Assembly (NCBI GenBank): GCA_029721515.1
Contig: CM056550.1
Location: forward strand, 18,475,119 to 18,539,118
Length of the DNA stretch: 64,000 nucleotides
Source: Synanceia verrucosa
Lineage: Eukaryota; Chordata; Actinopteri; Perciformes; Synanceiidae
Direction: 5' to 3'
Shown here: positions 1-11,900 of the stretch, piece after piece
Layout: each line of letters opens with the position of its first letter
Numbering within the stretch: the stretch's first letter is position 1
Made by a program: the position numbers and the translations under genes
Notes under the pieces: generated by a model
Seen by the model: only the letters and a program-made list of their open reading frames with translations
Database searches by the model: none
What the model was told of the DNA's origin: nothing

Positions 1-3000
1 AACCTATCGTCAGTGAAAGAATCCAGTCCAGATGAAAATGTAATTTCTCTACTGGGATAAAAGGTCACCAGCACAGAACTGATGACACCATAGTCTTTCC
101 TCCTCCCAGTTCAGCAGTGGCCACTTCCCAGTGTGCACTGGTGCTTCATCTCAGTCCAAATGTAACGCGCCTCTTTAGGGACACTTTGCAAACGCTTTCC
201 TTTTTCTATACGAGACATAAAATAGTCCCTTTAGGAATGCTGAGCCCACATTTACGACAGTCACCGCAATGTTTAGGTGGCCCGTAAAGACACGGCCCCT
301 CGCCAGCTCTGCGGGTGTAGCCGAGTGTTTTCCCTGGATGCCGCCCATACGGCCACGCTGTCAATAAACACACATCAACAGTCGCTGGAAAATCACATCA
401 GTCCATAAGAAAATACACATGAAGATGTGGAGAGCGTTCACAAACACCCGTGTGCTGCACCATCGCACACTTTTTTTTTATTCTAACTGCTCGAGCTCCA
501 GCAACACTTATGGAGCTGAGATTAAATGTCTTATGAAATCATTTCCACAGCTGACGGGTGGTTAAACAGTGTTTTCATTCAAAGTCAGAGGAACTTTAAA
601 GTGCAGTTTAAGGTGTTGTTATCCCTTAAAAAAAATACATATGTACAATACATGTTTGCTTGACTTTTGCAGTATTTAGTCAGGTTTAATCTGGGTAACC
701 CACAGACCTTGCTGTGTTTTCTAGATTATATTATTTGAAGAAAATAGTGATAAGGTGTCGACAGTACTTCCAAAACTGAGAAGTGCTTCTGTGTTATGTT
801 TGGCTTTGATACAAAAAGCTCAAAACGGCCTCAAGATGTGGACAAACTATGGCCCATTGGGTTTTTAATCTGTCCCAACAAATTTATCCAAATTATATTA
901 TTAAATTCAATTATACTATATTCATGGCTGCCGCTGCAGTGGCATGCGCTACGGTAAGTCTAATTGGACAAACTGCCTGAAATGCGTAACAACTAATAAG
1001 ATTAAAGCAGGTCATGAAGCAGAACTCCATTCAAAAAAATCAAGGAAACTAACAACTAACAAACATGCTGATAAAATTAGAGATACCATCTTTTTTTAAT
1101 CTGTCCAAGCTTCTACTGGAATTCTGCAAATAATCCACCAAAGAGCATCATTAAAGTGTCCCTTAAAGGGACAGTTCACCCCCAAACTCACCACAGTGCT
1201 TTGCTGTGAGTCTTCTTTTAAATATAATGGAACAAGATTGAACTTGTGATGCTTCAAGCGCCAAATAAATATATTTAATACTTCTTTCCAGAAATCGTGA
1301 CCTCAACTATTTCATTTTGACCGAACTACACCCAGCAGACATATCTCTGTGCAGAAGCAAGTGAGCATCTATTCATTCCTAAAAACTGCTCACAACAACG
1401 TCTGTGGGTTCTCTTAAGTAACGAGGTTAATGATTTCTGGAAAGAGATGTTGCTTTTGAGTTTTGAGCATCACCTCATCCCTTTCCTTGGAGTTGAAGAC
1501 TTCATATTGCTTCAATCATCGGTGTCAGTTGAGTGTTTTTCCACTATAAAGTCATGCATTCAGCAGCTCTAAACCTCAGCTGCTCTTTCCTCTGTTTTCT
1601 TTGAACGTTGAAATGATGAATGCCGCTGACCTCCACCAGTGAAACCAATGCTTTGCTTTGGCTCCAGTGCAAGAGTTATTGCCACGATTATTTAAATTTT
1701 CCATAATTGCTCAGCTCCTCCGCAGAGGATTGTCTTCATCCTGTGGATTTTGACCGATGCCTCGCTGTGTGAGGTGATTATTCCTGTGCTTTTATCTCAC
1801 CTCGGCCTGAACAAATGACTCGGGCTTTGACACCAGCTTTATTCATTGGAGTGTGGAGCAACATTTTTCATAGTCGCAGCTACATTTTAACACAGCTCTG
1901 TAAACATATGTATTACAGATCTGCAGCGCTGTCCTCTAAGTGAGCGCTATCTGTCGGCTGACATTTCCCATTCCTCTCTCAGAGCACAATCTGCTGTCCT
2001 TATCTGGCAAATTGGTTTTAATTTATCTCCCAAAGCAAGTGAGCATTTTGTAGAAAGGCTATAAAACCTTTTAAAAGTGTGTTGTTCCCTGTGCTTTATT
2101 TTACTTTAAACCCCACACCACTCTTATATTGATTTTTCTATGATCTTATATGAGTTTTCTGTTCTCATCAATTCTAAAAACACACCCATAGCTCTCTCTT
2201 CTCCTTGCCGTGTGCTCACATATGCTCTCGTCTATGATAACCTAACGTAGCAGCACTGAAGTTCTCCATCATTTTTGTACCTAGATCTGGAAAAACATGC
2301 CTATTTATGTGGGAGTTTTTTTGTTTTGTTTTTTTGCCAAGAGTTGTCAGTCTAGCATGCCGAGATGCCACCAAAGCGACACGCATGTGCTATCTGATAA
2401 AAATAAAAGGGGTGGTGGTGTTTTTGCAATTAAAGGCTTCAATTCACATGAAGAGGATCAAATAAATGAGGGAAAAAGCATCTAATGAAGTACTCTACTG
2501 GTATCGGCATCACTTCAAGGGTGCCGGGTGTCATATTCTTTTTAGAATAGAATAGTTTTTTATTTATTTAATTCACCCACCACAGCAGCGAAGATAAGAT
2601 ACAGTATACAGTAAACAACAGCAAAGAAATAATAGAATAAGTAGTAATAATACATATGTACAAAATAAAAAGGAAGAAAAATATAAATTTGTAATTGTAA
2701 GAGAAGTATTAATTAGACAGTTATTAGATAATATAAAATTGTTTTGTAGTTATTTTGTGATATGAAAGTAAAAACGACAACATTTTTTGTCGTTTAGTCA
2801 TTTTTGCTCATCCAGAAGACTTTTTTTTTTTTTTCTGGAAATTATTTACAATTTACTGCATATAATAAGAGTTTAAAATGACGAAAACTTGATTCAGAGT
2901 TTCATGTGGGGAAAAAAACACTACAAATGAACAGGAATAAGAGATTTTACATTTTGAAAAGTATGAATACTATTTACGATACATTTTTTTGAGTCTTTGT

Positions 3001-3573
3001 CTCTAAATGTGCAAAAATCGGCCACAAAATGGATAATATTATATACAGGCTTTTTTTTTTACCACATATATTTTTATAATGACACCATATTGGCTGTAAA
3101 GTGCAACATCTCAGCTTTCAGAAACCGTTGGATTTTTTTTTCAGATAGCACAAACCGTTATGTAATTACGGTAATCCCACAGCATCACATCAGCACAAGT
3201 AGTGACAGAACAATGTAAAGAGATATAAACAGTAGAACAAGGCCAATAAAAACTAAGTCAAAACAAGTGTTTTATCAAATAATATTTCATAAACTATATC
3301 CTGATAAATACTACTTCAATTCCTTACCTTCTTAATGGTGCTCAGATCTGATCATGTGGCTCCCTCCCAAAGACATAAACCTCGAAAAATGAGTCATTAG
3401 AAAATGTTTTTCAGAACAGCCTTTTGTAGGGGACTATTTTCAGCGGCGGATTAATCCACATGTGGCGCTCCAGCGGAAAGTTACAGACGATATATCAGGC
3501 ACCACTGAATATATTCATTAATAAGATCAAATAATTATCTAATCAACAGTTCACCTTTATTTTCCCCATGTAG
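1..3573 (+). other. upstream intron of thra (partial)
   Basis: No exon of thra or any other gene is recognised here. The segment ends in an acceptor (TAG at 3571-3573) directly before the first visible thra exon, so at least its right part is intron. It is AT-rich. A low-complexity A/T stretch at about 2540-2780 has the look of a degraded interspersed repeat, but I cannot name a family. The earlier thra exons (N-terminus, DNA-binding domain) must lie to the left of the window or be missed here. Confidence 0.6.
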
Positions 3574-3736
3574 CCAGAAAAAATCGGCCAGTCTCCGGTT
3601 GCTCCGACCTCAGACGGAGACAAGGTGGACCTGGAGGCCTTCAGCGAGTTCACCAAGATCATCACTCCTGCCATCACGCGTGTCGTCGACTTTGCCAAAA
3701 AACTGCCCATGTTCTCTGAGGTGAGTGCCGGCTGAG

Positions 3737-3798
<62 letters not shown>

Positions 3799-6700
3799 CT
3801 ACATTATGGGGACATATATCCGTTTACATGTCACATTGTGGGGACTCATATTCCTTGTGGGACCAAAATGCATGTCCCCATAATATGAACTGTTCAATTT
3901 TAGGCTGAAGACTTGAAGAAGATTTAATGGTTAGATTTTGGTTAGGATTAGGATTATGCAAGCACTGGTGTGTCTAGGAAATGATGGTAAAAATGTGATA
4001 AAGATACTGTATAGCTACAGCCTAACTGTATACTTTTTTAAAGCTCTGCAGCAAACATGCAGATGAGTTGATCGGTGCTGTAGCGTCTGGAAAACACAGC
4101 CAGAAGCTGCCTGTGTTGCCGGTGACGATCGGCCCGCCCTGATTAGCAACATGTAATCATGTTTCTGGTCTCTGCTCCTTGTAATGAGACTTAAGATTGG
4201 ATAATTATCAGGGTAGTGGAGTTATTGTCTAGTGAGGCTACTGCAGTGTGTGTATGTGTGTGTTATAAATACTCTTTTTCCACCAAACTACCATGGAAAT
4301 GCAGTTTTTTAAAGTGCAGGGAAACCAGTGAAAATAGGTGTCTTTTCTTAATATTTCTGTCTTGTTTCTCATGTTTCATGTTTGTTTCTGTCGAGTGTTT
4401 TATGTTAATACTTTGGACAATTTTTTTTTCTAATTTGTCCTGGTAATGAATGCCACTTATAACCGAAACACAAAACACCAGATGTTAGCGAGTATTCATA
4501 ATTTTTTAATCTAATGGGACCCAAAGAAAAAGTAGCAATGTGAGAAAAGTTTTAATCGTCTTCATCACAATGTTTGAGAACATAAATCACAGATTTTGAA
4601 ACAGAGGTTGTCACTTTTTTTAATCAGCATATTTTAAAGTTTAATTCATCAGATGATTCTGTTATTATATAAATGTTGCCCTTATGATGGATGCTACTAT
4701 TAAAATGAGAGAGTAAATTCCTCGTGGTGCTGCTGGATATTCTATTAAAACTAGACTTTTAGTATTCCAGACACCGAATAGATAATCAGTCATGTTTAAT
4801 CTGTTATCTTTTAATTCACAATATAACAGATTATATAATGAAAGAAGCCTTTTTTTCAGTCTGATGAAAGAGGTGAACCTGTTCATGCCGCTGCAGTGAA
4901 TTAGCGATAAGAACGCACAGAAGCAAAGCCAGCTTTTATTTGGCCACTAAAAATGAAGCGTGCCCTCCAGCGACACATTTACCAGACAAATCAAGCCAAT
5001 TAATGCCAATTAATCTGCTTAGCAGTCAAGAGCACAGAGGGAAGAAACAGGCTCACATCAAGGTGAGATTTAATTCAGAGTCTGTAGATTTAATCAAATA
5101 GGATTCAGCCCAGAGATTCTAATATCCATGTAAATCAGGTTGTATTAGTCATAATCTGTGTTCATCAATGGAAAAACATGTCCGCCTCTTATCAAACCCT
5201 CCTCCTCTCCTCCACATACAGTGTGAGCCTTTCTGTTTAAATCATTTCCTGCAACATGCAGTAATCATAATATTAAATGTCCATCTGAAGTGTATGATGG
5301 GTGAGAAATCAAGAAATCCATATTTTTCTACTATTTTCTTTCTGAAATATTCATTACATTCCTCTCTCAGGGGGGAATTATGTTGTCATGTTGTGTTTTT
5401 TTGTTATATTTGAATCTTACTCAGGCTTTTTTTTTTAGAAACATTTATATCCGTGTGGCTTATTTTTGTATGTGAATGAGCTTTTAAAGGACATATTCAT
5501 GTTCACCAAGAACAACCAAAGTACATCTACAAATTACTGCTTCTGGAAGCCAAATTAAAGAGTTTTTCACATATATTGGCATCTATTTATTCCCATGTGT
5601 GCAGTTATTTAAAATATATATTTATCTTCAATTGTTGTAGAGTAAAATAAGACATGTCATCCCTTATGGTTTGATTTTCTTAACTTCTGTTTATGCACAA
5701 ATAAAGTTTGTAATTCACAATAAGAAACAGAGATAAAGATAGTTGAAGAAATACCCAACCCATTTTTCTGTTCTTTCCTGTGTCTAACTGAGTGCCAGCT
5801 GTTTTATAAAACAGAAAGTGTCTTGTTTCAGTGTTGTTGCCCATTTTGAGTCATATTTCTAGACCCACAGAATATTTTGTACTATGACTCTGAAAACACT
5901 GAATAGCTCAAATGAAAGAAGAGACTCTCTATTTCATCATGAAAAAAATGTTTGTTTTTACCTTGTTCCATTCTTGTTTTATCAGAGGTAGAGTAGAGGA
6001 CACTTTCACCAAAATCACCACTTTTTGTCCAGATTCAGTTTGTTTTGCTCTCTAATCTCAATCATGTAAAACTGTAAAATCAGTTTATAAAATTTCCATT
6101 TTGGGGAAATCATCTCGCACTGTTTCCTCCCTGTAAAGCCTGTTTTGCATCATCATTTCTTTCACTAACCATTTAAAACCGTTTCTCCCACCAGCTACCT
6201 TGTGAAGACCAGATCATCCTCTTGAAGGGCTGCTGCATGGAGATCATGTCGCTGCGAGCCGCCATGCGCTACGACCCAGAGAGCGAGACGTTGACGCTGA
6301 GCGGCGAGATGGCCGTGAAGCGCGAGCAGCTGAAGAACGGCGGGCTGGGCGTGGTGTCGGACGCCATCTTCGATCTGGGCAAGAGCCTGGCGCAGTTCAA
6401 CCTGGACGACACGGAGGTGGCGCTGCTGCAGGCCGTGCTGCTCATGAGCTCAGGTTGATGTCCTGTTTCTTCTCTAAAACTTACCGAATGTGTTTTTATG
6501 CCGTAACGTCGGCAGAGTTTGAGCTGAATGTGAAGCTTCGCCCTTGGAGACACTTCCTGACAGTCCATATTCATTACCCACTGCTCTGCACAGTATCTAT
6601 TGTGGCCTATTGTGCCTCAGAATGTAATTACGGCGTGAAGATTAAGGTCCACGTACATATTCAGTGTTGAAAGGAGGAAATCTAAATTTCACCCTCAGCG

Positions 6701-7475
6701 TGATTAAAAAACCGTCACTCTTGGTTTGTTCATTGTAGAAACTCTCAGCGTTGGACTGTTTGGGGGGTTTTAGGATGCATGTTGCATAATGAGCTCAGGG
6801 TTTTGAAATAATGGGATGGAAATAAAGACAGGATGTGGATGAATGAAGAAAAGTGACAGCAGGTGATTTTTTTTAACTTTTCCCCTTTGAGCATTATTAG
6901 CTGTCATTTTGGCTTCAGTCGACTAAAAGATTTATTTAGTCAACTATTTATTATTAATGCTTTTTTTCAAGTGGTGCTTTTGTGTGTGTGATCCATCATG
7001 GAGAAACAGATCTGACGATTAAATCAACCAGTCAATAAGTCAACCAAGAATCACTTTGGTCGAGGACAGCCATGCAAAAAAAAAAAGAAAATATTATGTA
7101 AAAATAATATAAATGTAATAAAATAAAAAAAAATGCTACCCGGCCCAGACAGCATTTCCCCAGTGGTAATTATATAATACATAATATCTGATCTCATTCA
7201 CCTTTTTTTCCGTCCTTCCTCCAGATCGCTCTGGTCTGACCTGCATGGACAAGATCGAGAAGTGCCAGGAGACCTACCTGCTGGCGTTTGAGCACTACAT
7301 CAACTACCGCAAGCACAACATTCCTCACTTCTGGCCGAAGCTCCTGATGAAGGTGACGGACCTGCGGATGATCGGAGCGTGCCACGCCAGCCGCTTCCTT
7401 CACATGAAGGTGGAGTGTCCCAACGAACTCTTCCCTCCGCTCTTCCTGGAGGTCTTCGAGGACCAGGAGGTGTGA
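3574..7475 (+). CDS. thra: thyroid hormone receptor alpha, C-terminal three exons (partial)
   Basis: Nuclear receptor that binds T3 and regulates transcription at thyroid response elements. Exons 3574-3720, 6195-6453 and 7225-7475 (stop TGA 7473-7475) join in frame to 218 codons covering the end of the hinge and the whole ligand-binding domain; the DNA-binding domain is outside the window. Seen in sequence: DGDKVDLEAFSEFTKIITPA, LPCEDQIILLKGCCMEIMSL, the helix 10-11 stretch RMIGACHASRFLHMK with the hormone-contacting His, and the helix 12 AF-2 motif PLFLEVFED. The tail extends to EDQEV; TR-alpha carries this extension while TR-beta ends at EVFED. AVKREQ also matches alpha rather than the beta form AVTRGQ. 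Exon lengths of 147 and 259 bp and phases 0/1 are as I recall for vertebrate TR genes. Teleosts have thraa and thrab; I cannot tell which this is. No frame breaks are seen. Confidence 0.96.
3738..3796. repeat. (TG)n microsatellite
   Basis: About 58 bp of uninterrupted TG dinucleotides, starting ~17 bp after the thra splice donor at 3721. Confidence 0.95.
3803..3884. repeat. hairpin-forming short repeat next to the TG tract
   Basis: The perfect 12 bp arms ATTATGGGGACA (3803-3814) and TGTCCCCATAAT (3873-3884) are inverted around a 58 bp centre that itself contains GTGGGGAC and TTGTGGGACC. This looks like a small palindromic interspersed element of the kind often found beside TG tracts in fish DNA; the family is not identified. 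Confidence 0.55.
5784..6063 (+). mobile_element. TTAA-type MITE, copy 1 (5' part only), in thra intron
   Basis: Starts with the family's 5' end (CTAACTGAGTGCCAG) and follows the common body: CCCATTTTGAGTCATATTTC, CATCATGAAAAAAATG, and GAGGTAGAGTAGAGGACAC. The match stops at about 6063, after CTCTCTAATCTCAATCATG, so the 3' half and the right terminal inverted repeat are absent. The TTAA at the left end has mutated to CTAA. Confidence 0.8.
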
Positions 7476-10400
7476 AAACACAGTTTTGCCGCCGGGGCGA
7501 AGGGAAGAGGAAGTTGGGGCAAACCAGGAGATGGGAAGGGCCATCTTTTTTTTATCGATTGGGGGGGGAGGGGAGGATGAAGGGAGCGTCTCCTCGGCAG
7601 GAATCTGCGTTTCTCCGACATTGCATTCACAACCACGTGGTTTAAAAACTGGAAACCGACAATAACAGACACAACACACCAGCAACGGGAGAGTCGAGCA
7701 AACAGAGGATTCTGTTTTTTTTTTTTTTTTTTTTTTTTTGGAGCGCCCTCTCCTCCGCCTCCTTCTCCTCCTTTTACTTACCCCTGTTTCAAACTCCGCG
7801 TGGGGGGCCCTTCTGTCTGTGCATGATGTCTTATCTAGTAAGAGTTGTAGCCATTTGCCAAGACACGAATACACACACATAACACACCACACACACAGAC
7901 ACAGACACACAAAGCCACAGCCTGTTCCACCTCAGTTTTATCAGAGCAGTGCTCTTCACGGGGATCCCTTCCTCCTCTCTGGTTCTTTTATTTTGAAATC
8001 GGTCACAGATTTACCCACGTCTCCAGCGTCCACGCTGGCCAGCACCTCTCAGTATTATTTCTGAATATGTGTTTTACTTCAGAAAACATGGACATCTACA
8101 GCTCACGGTCATGCAGGCACACGCAATCAGCAAAAAAATACCACACTGCACGTTGTAGATTCAGCATCGCTTCGCTGTAACGACGGCTGCCGTAAAGCAG
8201 CCTTTTAATCAATTCCTCAACTCAATCTGAGCCGTTAACAGCTGTTTTTCTTTGATTGCAGTGAAACCGGTGCTATATTTATATATATACATATATATAT
8301 AAGGCTACTCCAGTTTTATGAAATTGTGTTGTCTACCTTTGGAAAGAAAATGTGCAGAACATGGCTCCATATCTACCTTCATTTATGTCATTGGACCGGA
8401 TCCTGTGACACAAACACACACACACACACACATATATAATATATATGAGCAGACTTGTCTTGCCTGCGCTGCTTTTACCAGCAGCTGACCATGTTATTAA
8501 TGACGATTAAACCCTCCTCTCTCTAAGGAGTTACTACATGGATAGAAGGAAAGAAGGAAGGGAGAAGCAGAGAGACAGGAAGTAAGATTTAGTAGCTGCA
8601 CCGTGGAGTCAGATCCAGGATCAGGAGTAAATCTGACGCCTCAGAGGAGGTTTTCAGCAGCAGCAACCACCAGCAAGACAACAAAGCCTACGCACACACA
8701 CACACACTCTTTATCTCACACACACAAACATGAAAACACACAACATCACCTCAGAGTAACGTGAATGCCTCATTCTACTGTATGCACTGCGCTGCAGTGT
8801 CGACATACAGCCCTAACCTGCAGGGTTTGTACCTGAGTCCTCTCCTCACGGACTCAGCTCAGTGTGGCCCCTCCAGGCTTCCATACACATTTGCCTTTTT
8901 TATTTTTTAAAAAACCACGGGCGTCACTGAGAGCAGGCAAAAATGCCAAGAAGGCTACCATTTACCTCAAAGTGGATACACCCCCAGGCTGGGGCAGCAA
9001 CACTGCCCCTGTGGTGTCAGGCACTACCTCACCTCTGTGGACACGGGGCGGCTGCCCACGGCCTGCACACAGACACACCATTTATTGTGTAGGTTAACAC
9101 ACAAATGTGCATAATATTTACATCACAAACACACACACATACACCCTCAGTGCTATCACTTGGTTGAAATGAAATACCATTGAAGACAGGAGGGCCAGCC
9201 ATCCCCCCACCACCCCAGGAAGGTTTCAACCGACTCCAGGGAATGGTGCCCATTACTTTCGGGTTATCTCTTTTTGTTATATGGGACCAAGTGTCGTCTT
9301 TTGAAATTCGGACTCACCTGTTTTCCGTCAAAAACGGAAAGCGACTCACAGAAGCGACGAAGGACAGTGTAGATGTGCAGCCCAGCTGACGCCCATTTAC
9401 GCAAGTAGCAAAATGATGGAGCGCACCTGAAAACCCCCTCGGTTTCCGCCGAATTAGCGTGCAGAGAAAGGGTCGTTTCCGTCTGCATGGTGGCGATCTT
9501 CCACAGTACACTCATGATGGCTGCCGTCGGACCCTGATGAGTTTTCTCTGGCGCGTGGGCGGTGCAGTAGACTGTTCTCAACCCAAAGTGAAGCTTTGTA
9601 GGCGGCGATCCCAAAAGCTCTTTTAGGCTCGTGCACTTTACCAACGCTCACCACTATAACTGTAACGCCTCACGAGAAATATCCATGGCAGATATCATAG
9701 TGTGCTAGCCAAACGACCATTCACGAATGTTGATTTGATGATAGCAGCCCGCTCTGTTCATTCCAATTCTGGGGCCAAGCCAACTCTAGCTGGGTTTACC
9801 ACTCTATCGAGAAGAGAATGAACGAAAAGAGAGACTGAGAAAATCTGTTTTATACTCAATGTCAAGCAGTAGTTCGTATGGGGCAGCAGGAAGCAGTACC
9901 GTGTGGCAGGGATCATGGGTAATCGTCACAGATGGCCAAGCCTCGTTGCTTCAACGTCTGGAGCGTTGCTGGGAGGAAAGAGTACCTGGAACGCCGCCTT
10001 TGGGCACGACTGGCGCCCTGGTCTGAACCCCCGTCACGAGCACCACCCCCACCGTCTGAGATCCATCGCCTGCCCTGCCTTACCCGATTCAAGCCCATCT
10101 CTGGAGCCTAGCTCCCACCACCATTATAACAGCCCCCACCCAGCCAGGCTGGTGGGAGGTTTTTGCACTACTGCAGCGGTCCTCCCTTCACCCCCTTACT
10201 TATCAAAGTTTGCGCCCCTTGTTGGATTACACATTAGCCCCCAACCACTAAAAAAAAATCAAGAGTTTTAGTGGGAGGGGGGATGCTAATTCGGGGTGAG
10301 TTTTGGTGGCTCTGTGTAACAGAGGCTGGCAGTCGCAGTGGGCTCAGTCCCAAACCTGACCCGTTAGTCAGTATTAGACCAACAGCACATGACCCTCACC

Positions 10401-11325
10401 CCGAAACCAACCCAACCAGTGGCGGAGGGAGACCCCTGCGTAGGACTGTGTAGCACTTAATCCTTATTAATCCTCCCCGTAGTACTCGTTTTCCCATCAT
10501 CCTTCCTTTAGAGTCAGCCCAGTGACATTTCAAATTCGGAGCCCTTCCCTCTACAATCACCCCCCTCTTCCCCTAGACATCGAACCCAGAGTCATCGACA
10601 CCAAACGGGATCCAGGCCTCTCCCTTGTGAGACAAGGCTGGCCATAAACTGCCCTTTAGAACGGCGCCACCGATTTGAATGTGATCGCCAACGCAGCAGC
10701 GAAGGGAACGAGAGACTTGAGCGCAAGAGATTTGTGAGGATGCAGAAGACAAGGAAAAAAAAAATAAAAGCTGAGGGCTTTCGACCCTCACTACCATCAC
10801 TGACATGGGGTGATGTGGTTGGAGAGACGATGCTAACAGACACTCGGCGGCGTAGGAATACGTACGTCCTCTTCTGTTCCGAAGACCGCACACGAGCCCC
10901 TGCTCCCATCAGCTGGCAACCCCAAACGTCCGCCCTCAGCTCCCTCCAAACAGATAACCTCCAACCTCCACATGGTGAGGATCGTGAAAGTGATCCCTCA
11001 CTCCAGAGGCGAAGGATTGGAAATTCCAATGTTGTAAAAGAACTGAAAAAGAGAGGAAAAAAGAAACCCATTGATGCCCTTTGTTCTCGTGAGCTGACTG
11101 GGTATGTGTGTGTGACGGTCGGGGGTTATAATGCTGCTTTACCTTCTGAGTCTGAGTTAGATTAAGAAAGAAAAAGATATATGAAATGATATAAATCCAC
11201 AAAACAAAATGAAAAGAGATGACTTTTAAAAAAAAAAGACTCCTGAACAAAATTCTTGGAGATTTTTTTTTTCATTTTATCATTGTTTTCTTATTTTTTT
11301 GTTTGTTTTTTGACGCTTAAACTGC

Positions 11326-11359
<34 letters not shown>

Positions 11360-11900
11360 GAAAAAAAAACAGCTGTAGTCACTTTTTGACCATGCGTGCA
11401 GTGTAACATAGAAAATATTTCACTTCTTTTTCACATCTATACTTTGTGTTGATAAGCCAACTGATCTGTTTGTCTGTGCGTCTGTCCACTTGTCCGTCCC
11501 CTTTTATCAGGAGGAATTTACAACCAACAAAACAGGAATTTCTTTTTTTATATTTTATTTCTCTGTTTTTTTAATGAAATACTTTGGAGAAAAAAAAAAC
11601 ACAAACAGGAAAAATAATGCAACATAAACTGAAAATATAAAAAAAAAAAAATGAAACAATCTCGTCATACCTCACACAACACAAAACTCAAAGGAACTTG
11701 GGAGGAGTCATATATTTACAGGCACATGTGAAAGTTCAGAGATGCATATATAGATTTAAAAAAAACATATATGTTAAGATAATATGTGCTTGTGTGTACG
11801 CATCAGTAGAAGTTACAAAAGGACTCTTCCCTCAAGCTTTTGTGCTTTATCTTATTTGGTTGTGAGACGTTAAGAGGTCATCTTCTCCAACTTAAAGGCA
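7476..11900 (+). other. thra 3' UTR and downstream flank, boundaries unknown
   Basis: No coding exon is recognised. The thra 3' UTR must begin at 7476. A candidate AATAAA lies at 10763-10768, but it sits in an A-rich run and cannot be trusted. The segment contains a 25-T tract (7715-7739), CA-rich stretches near 7870-7905 and 8408-8430, AT repeats near 8270-8302, and a 26-A tract (11333-11358). The part from about 9200 to 11150 is richer in G+C and CpG than its surroundings. It holds short open frames on both strands with no recognised motif. Confidence 0.4.
11333..11358. repeat. poly(A) tract
   Basis: A run of 26 A residues followed by GG and another A-run. It could be a retroposed tail or simple slippage. 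No retroposon body is recognised upstream. Confidence 0.8.

Noticed and set aside
2540..2780. A/T-rich stretch resembling a fish retroposon 3' region
   Set aside because: Too degraded to assign to a family from memory; left as a remark on the intron.
7194..7910. 238-codon frame on the - strand over the last thra exon
   Set aside because: It is the antisense of a real exon extended through low-complexity 3' UTR (poly-Arg and poly-Lys runs). No family resemblance.
10734..11165. 143-codon frame, and overlapping - strand frames at 10573-11250
   Set aside because: No recognised motif, competing frames of similar size on both strands, and no splice-linked partner. Kept only as part of the unexplained CpG block.
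9264..11250. Possible nr1d1 (Rev-ErbA alpha), which overlaps THRA antisense in mammals
   Set aside because: No nuclear receptor zinc-finger or ligand-binding motif was seen on the - strand anywhere downstream of thra in this window.
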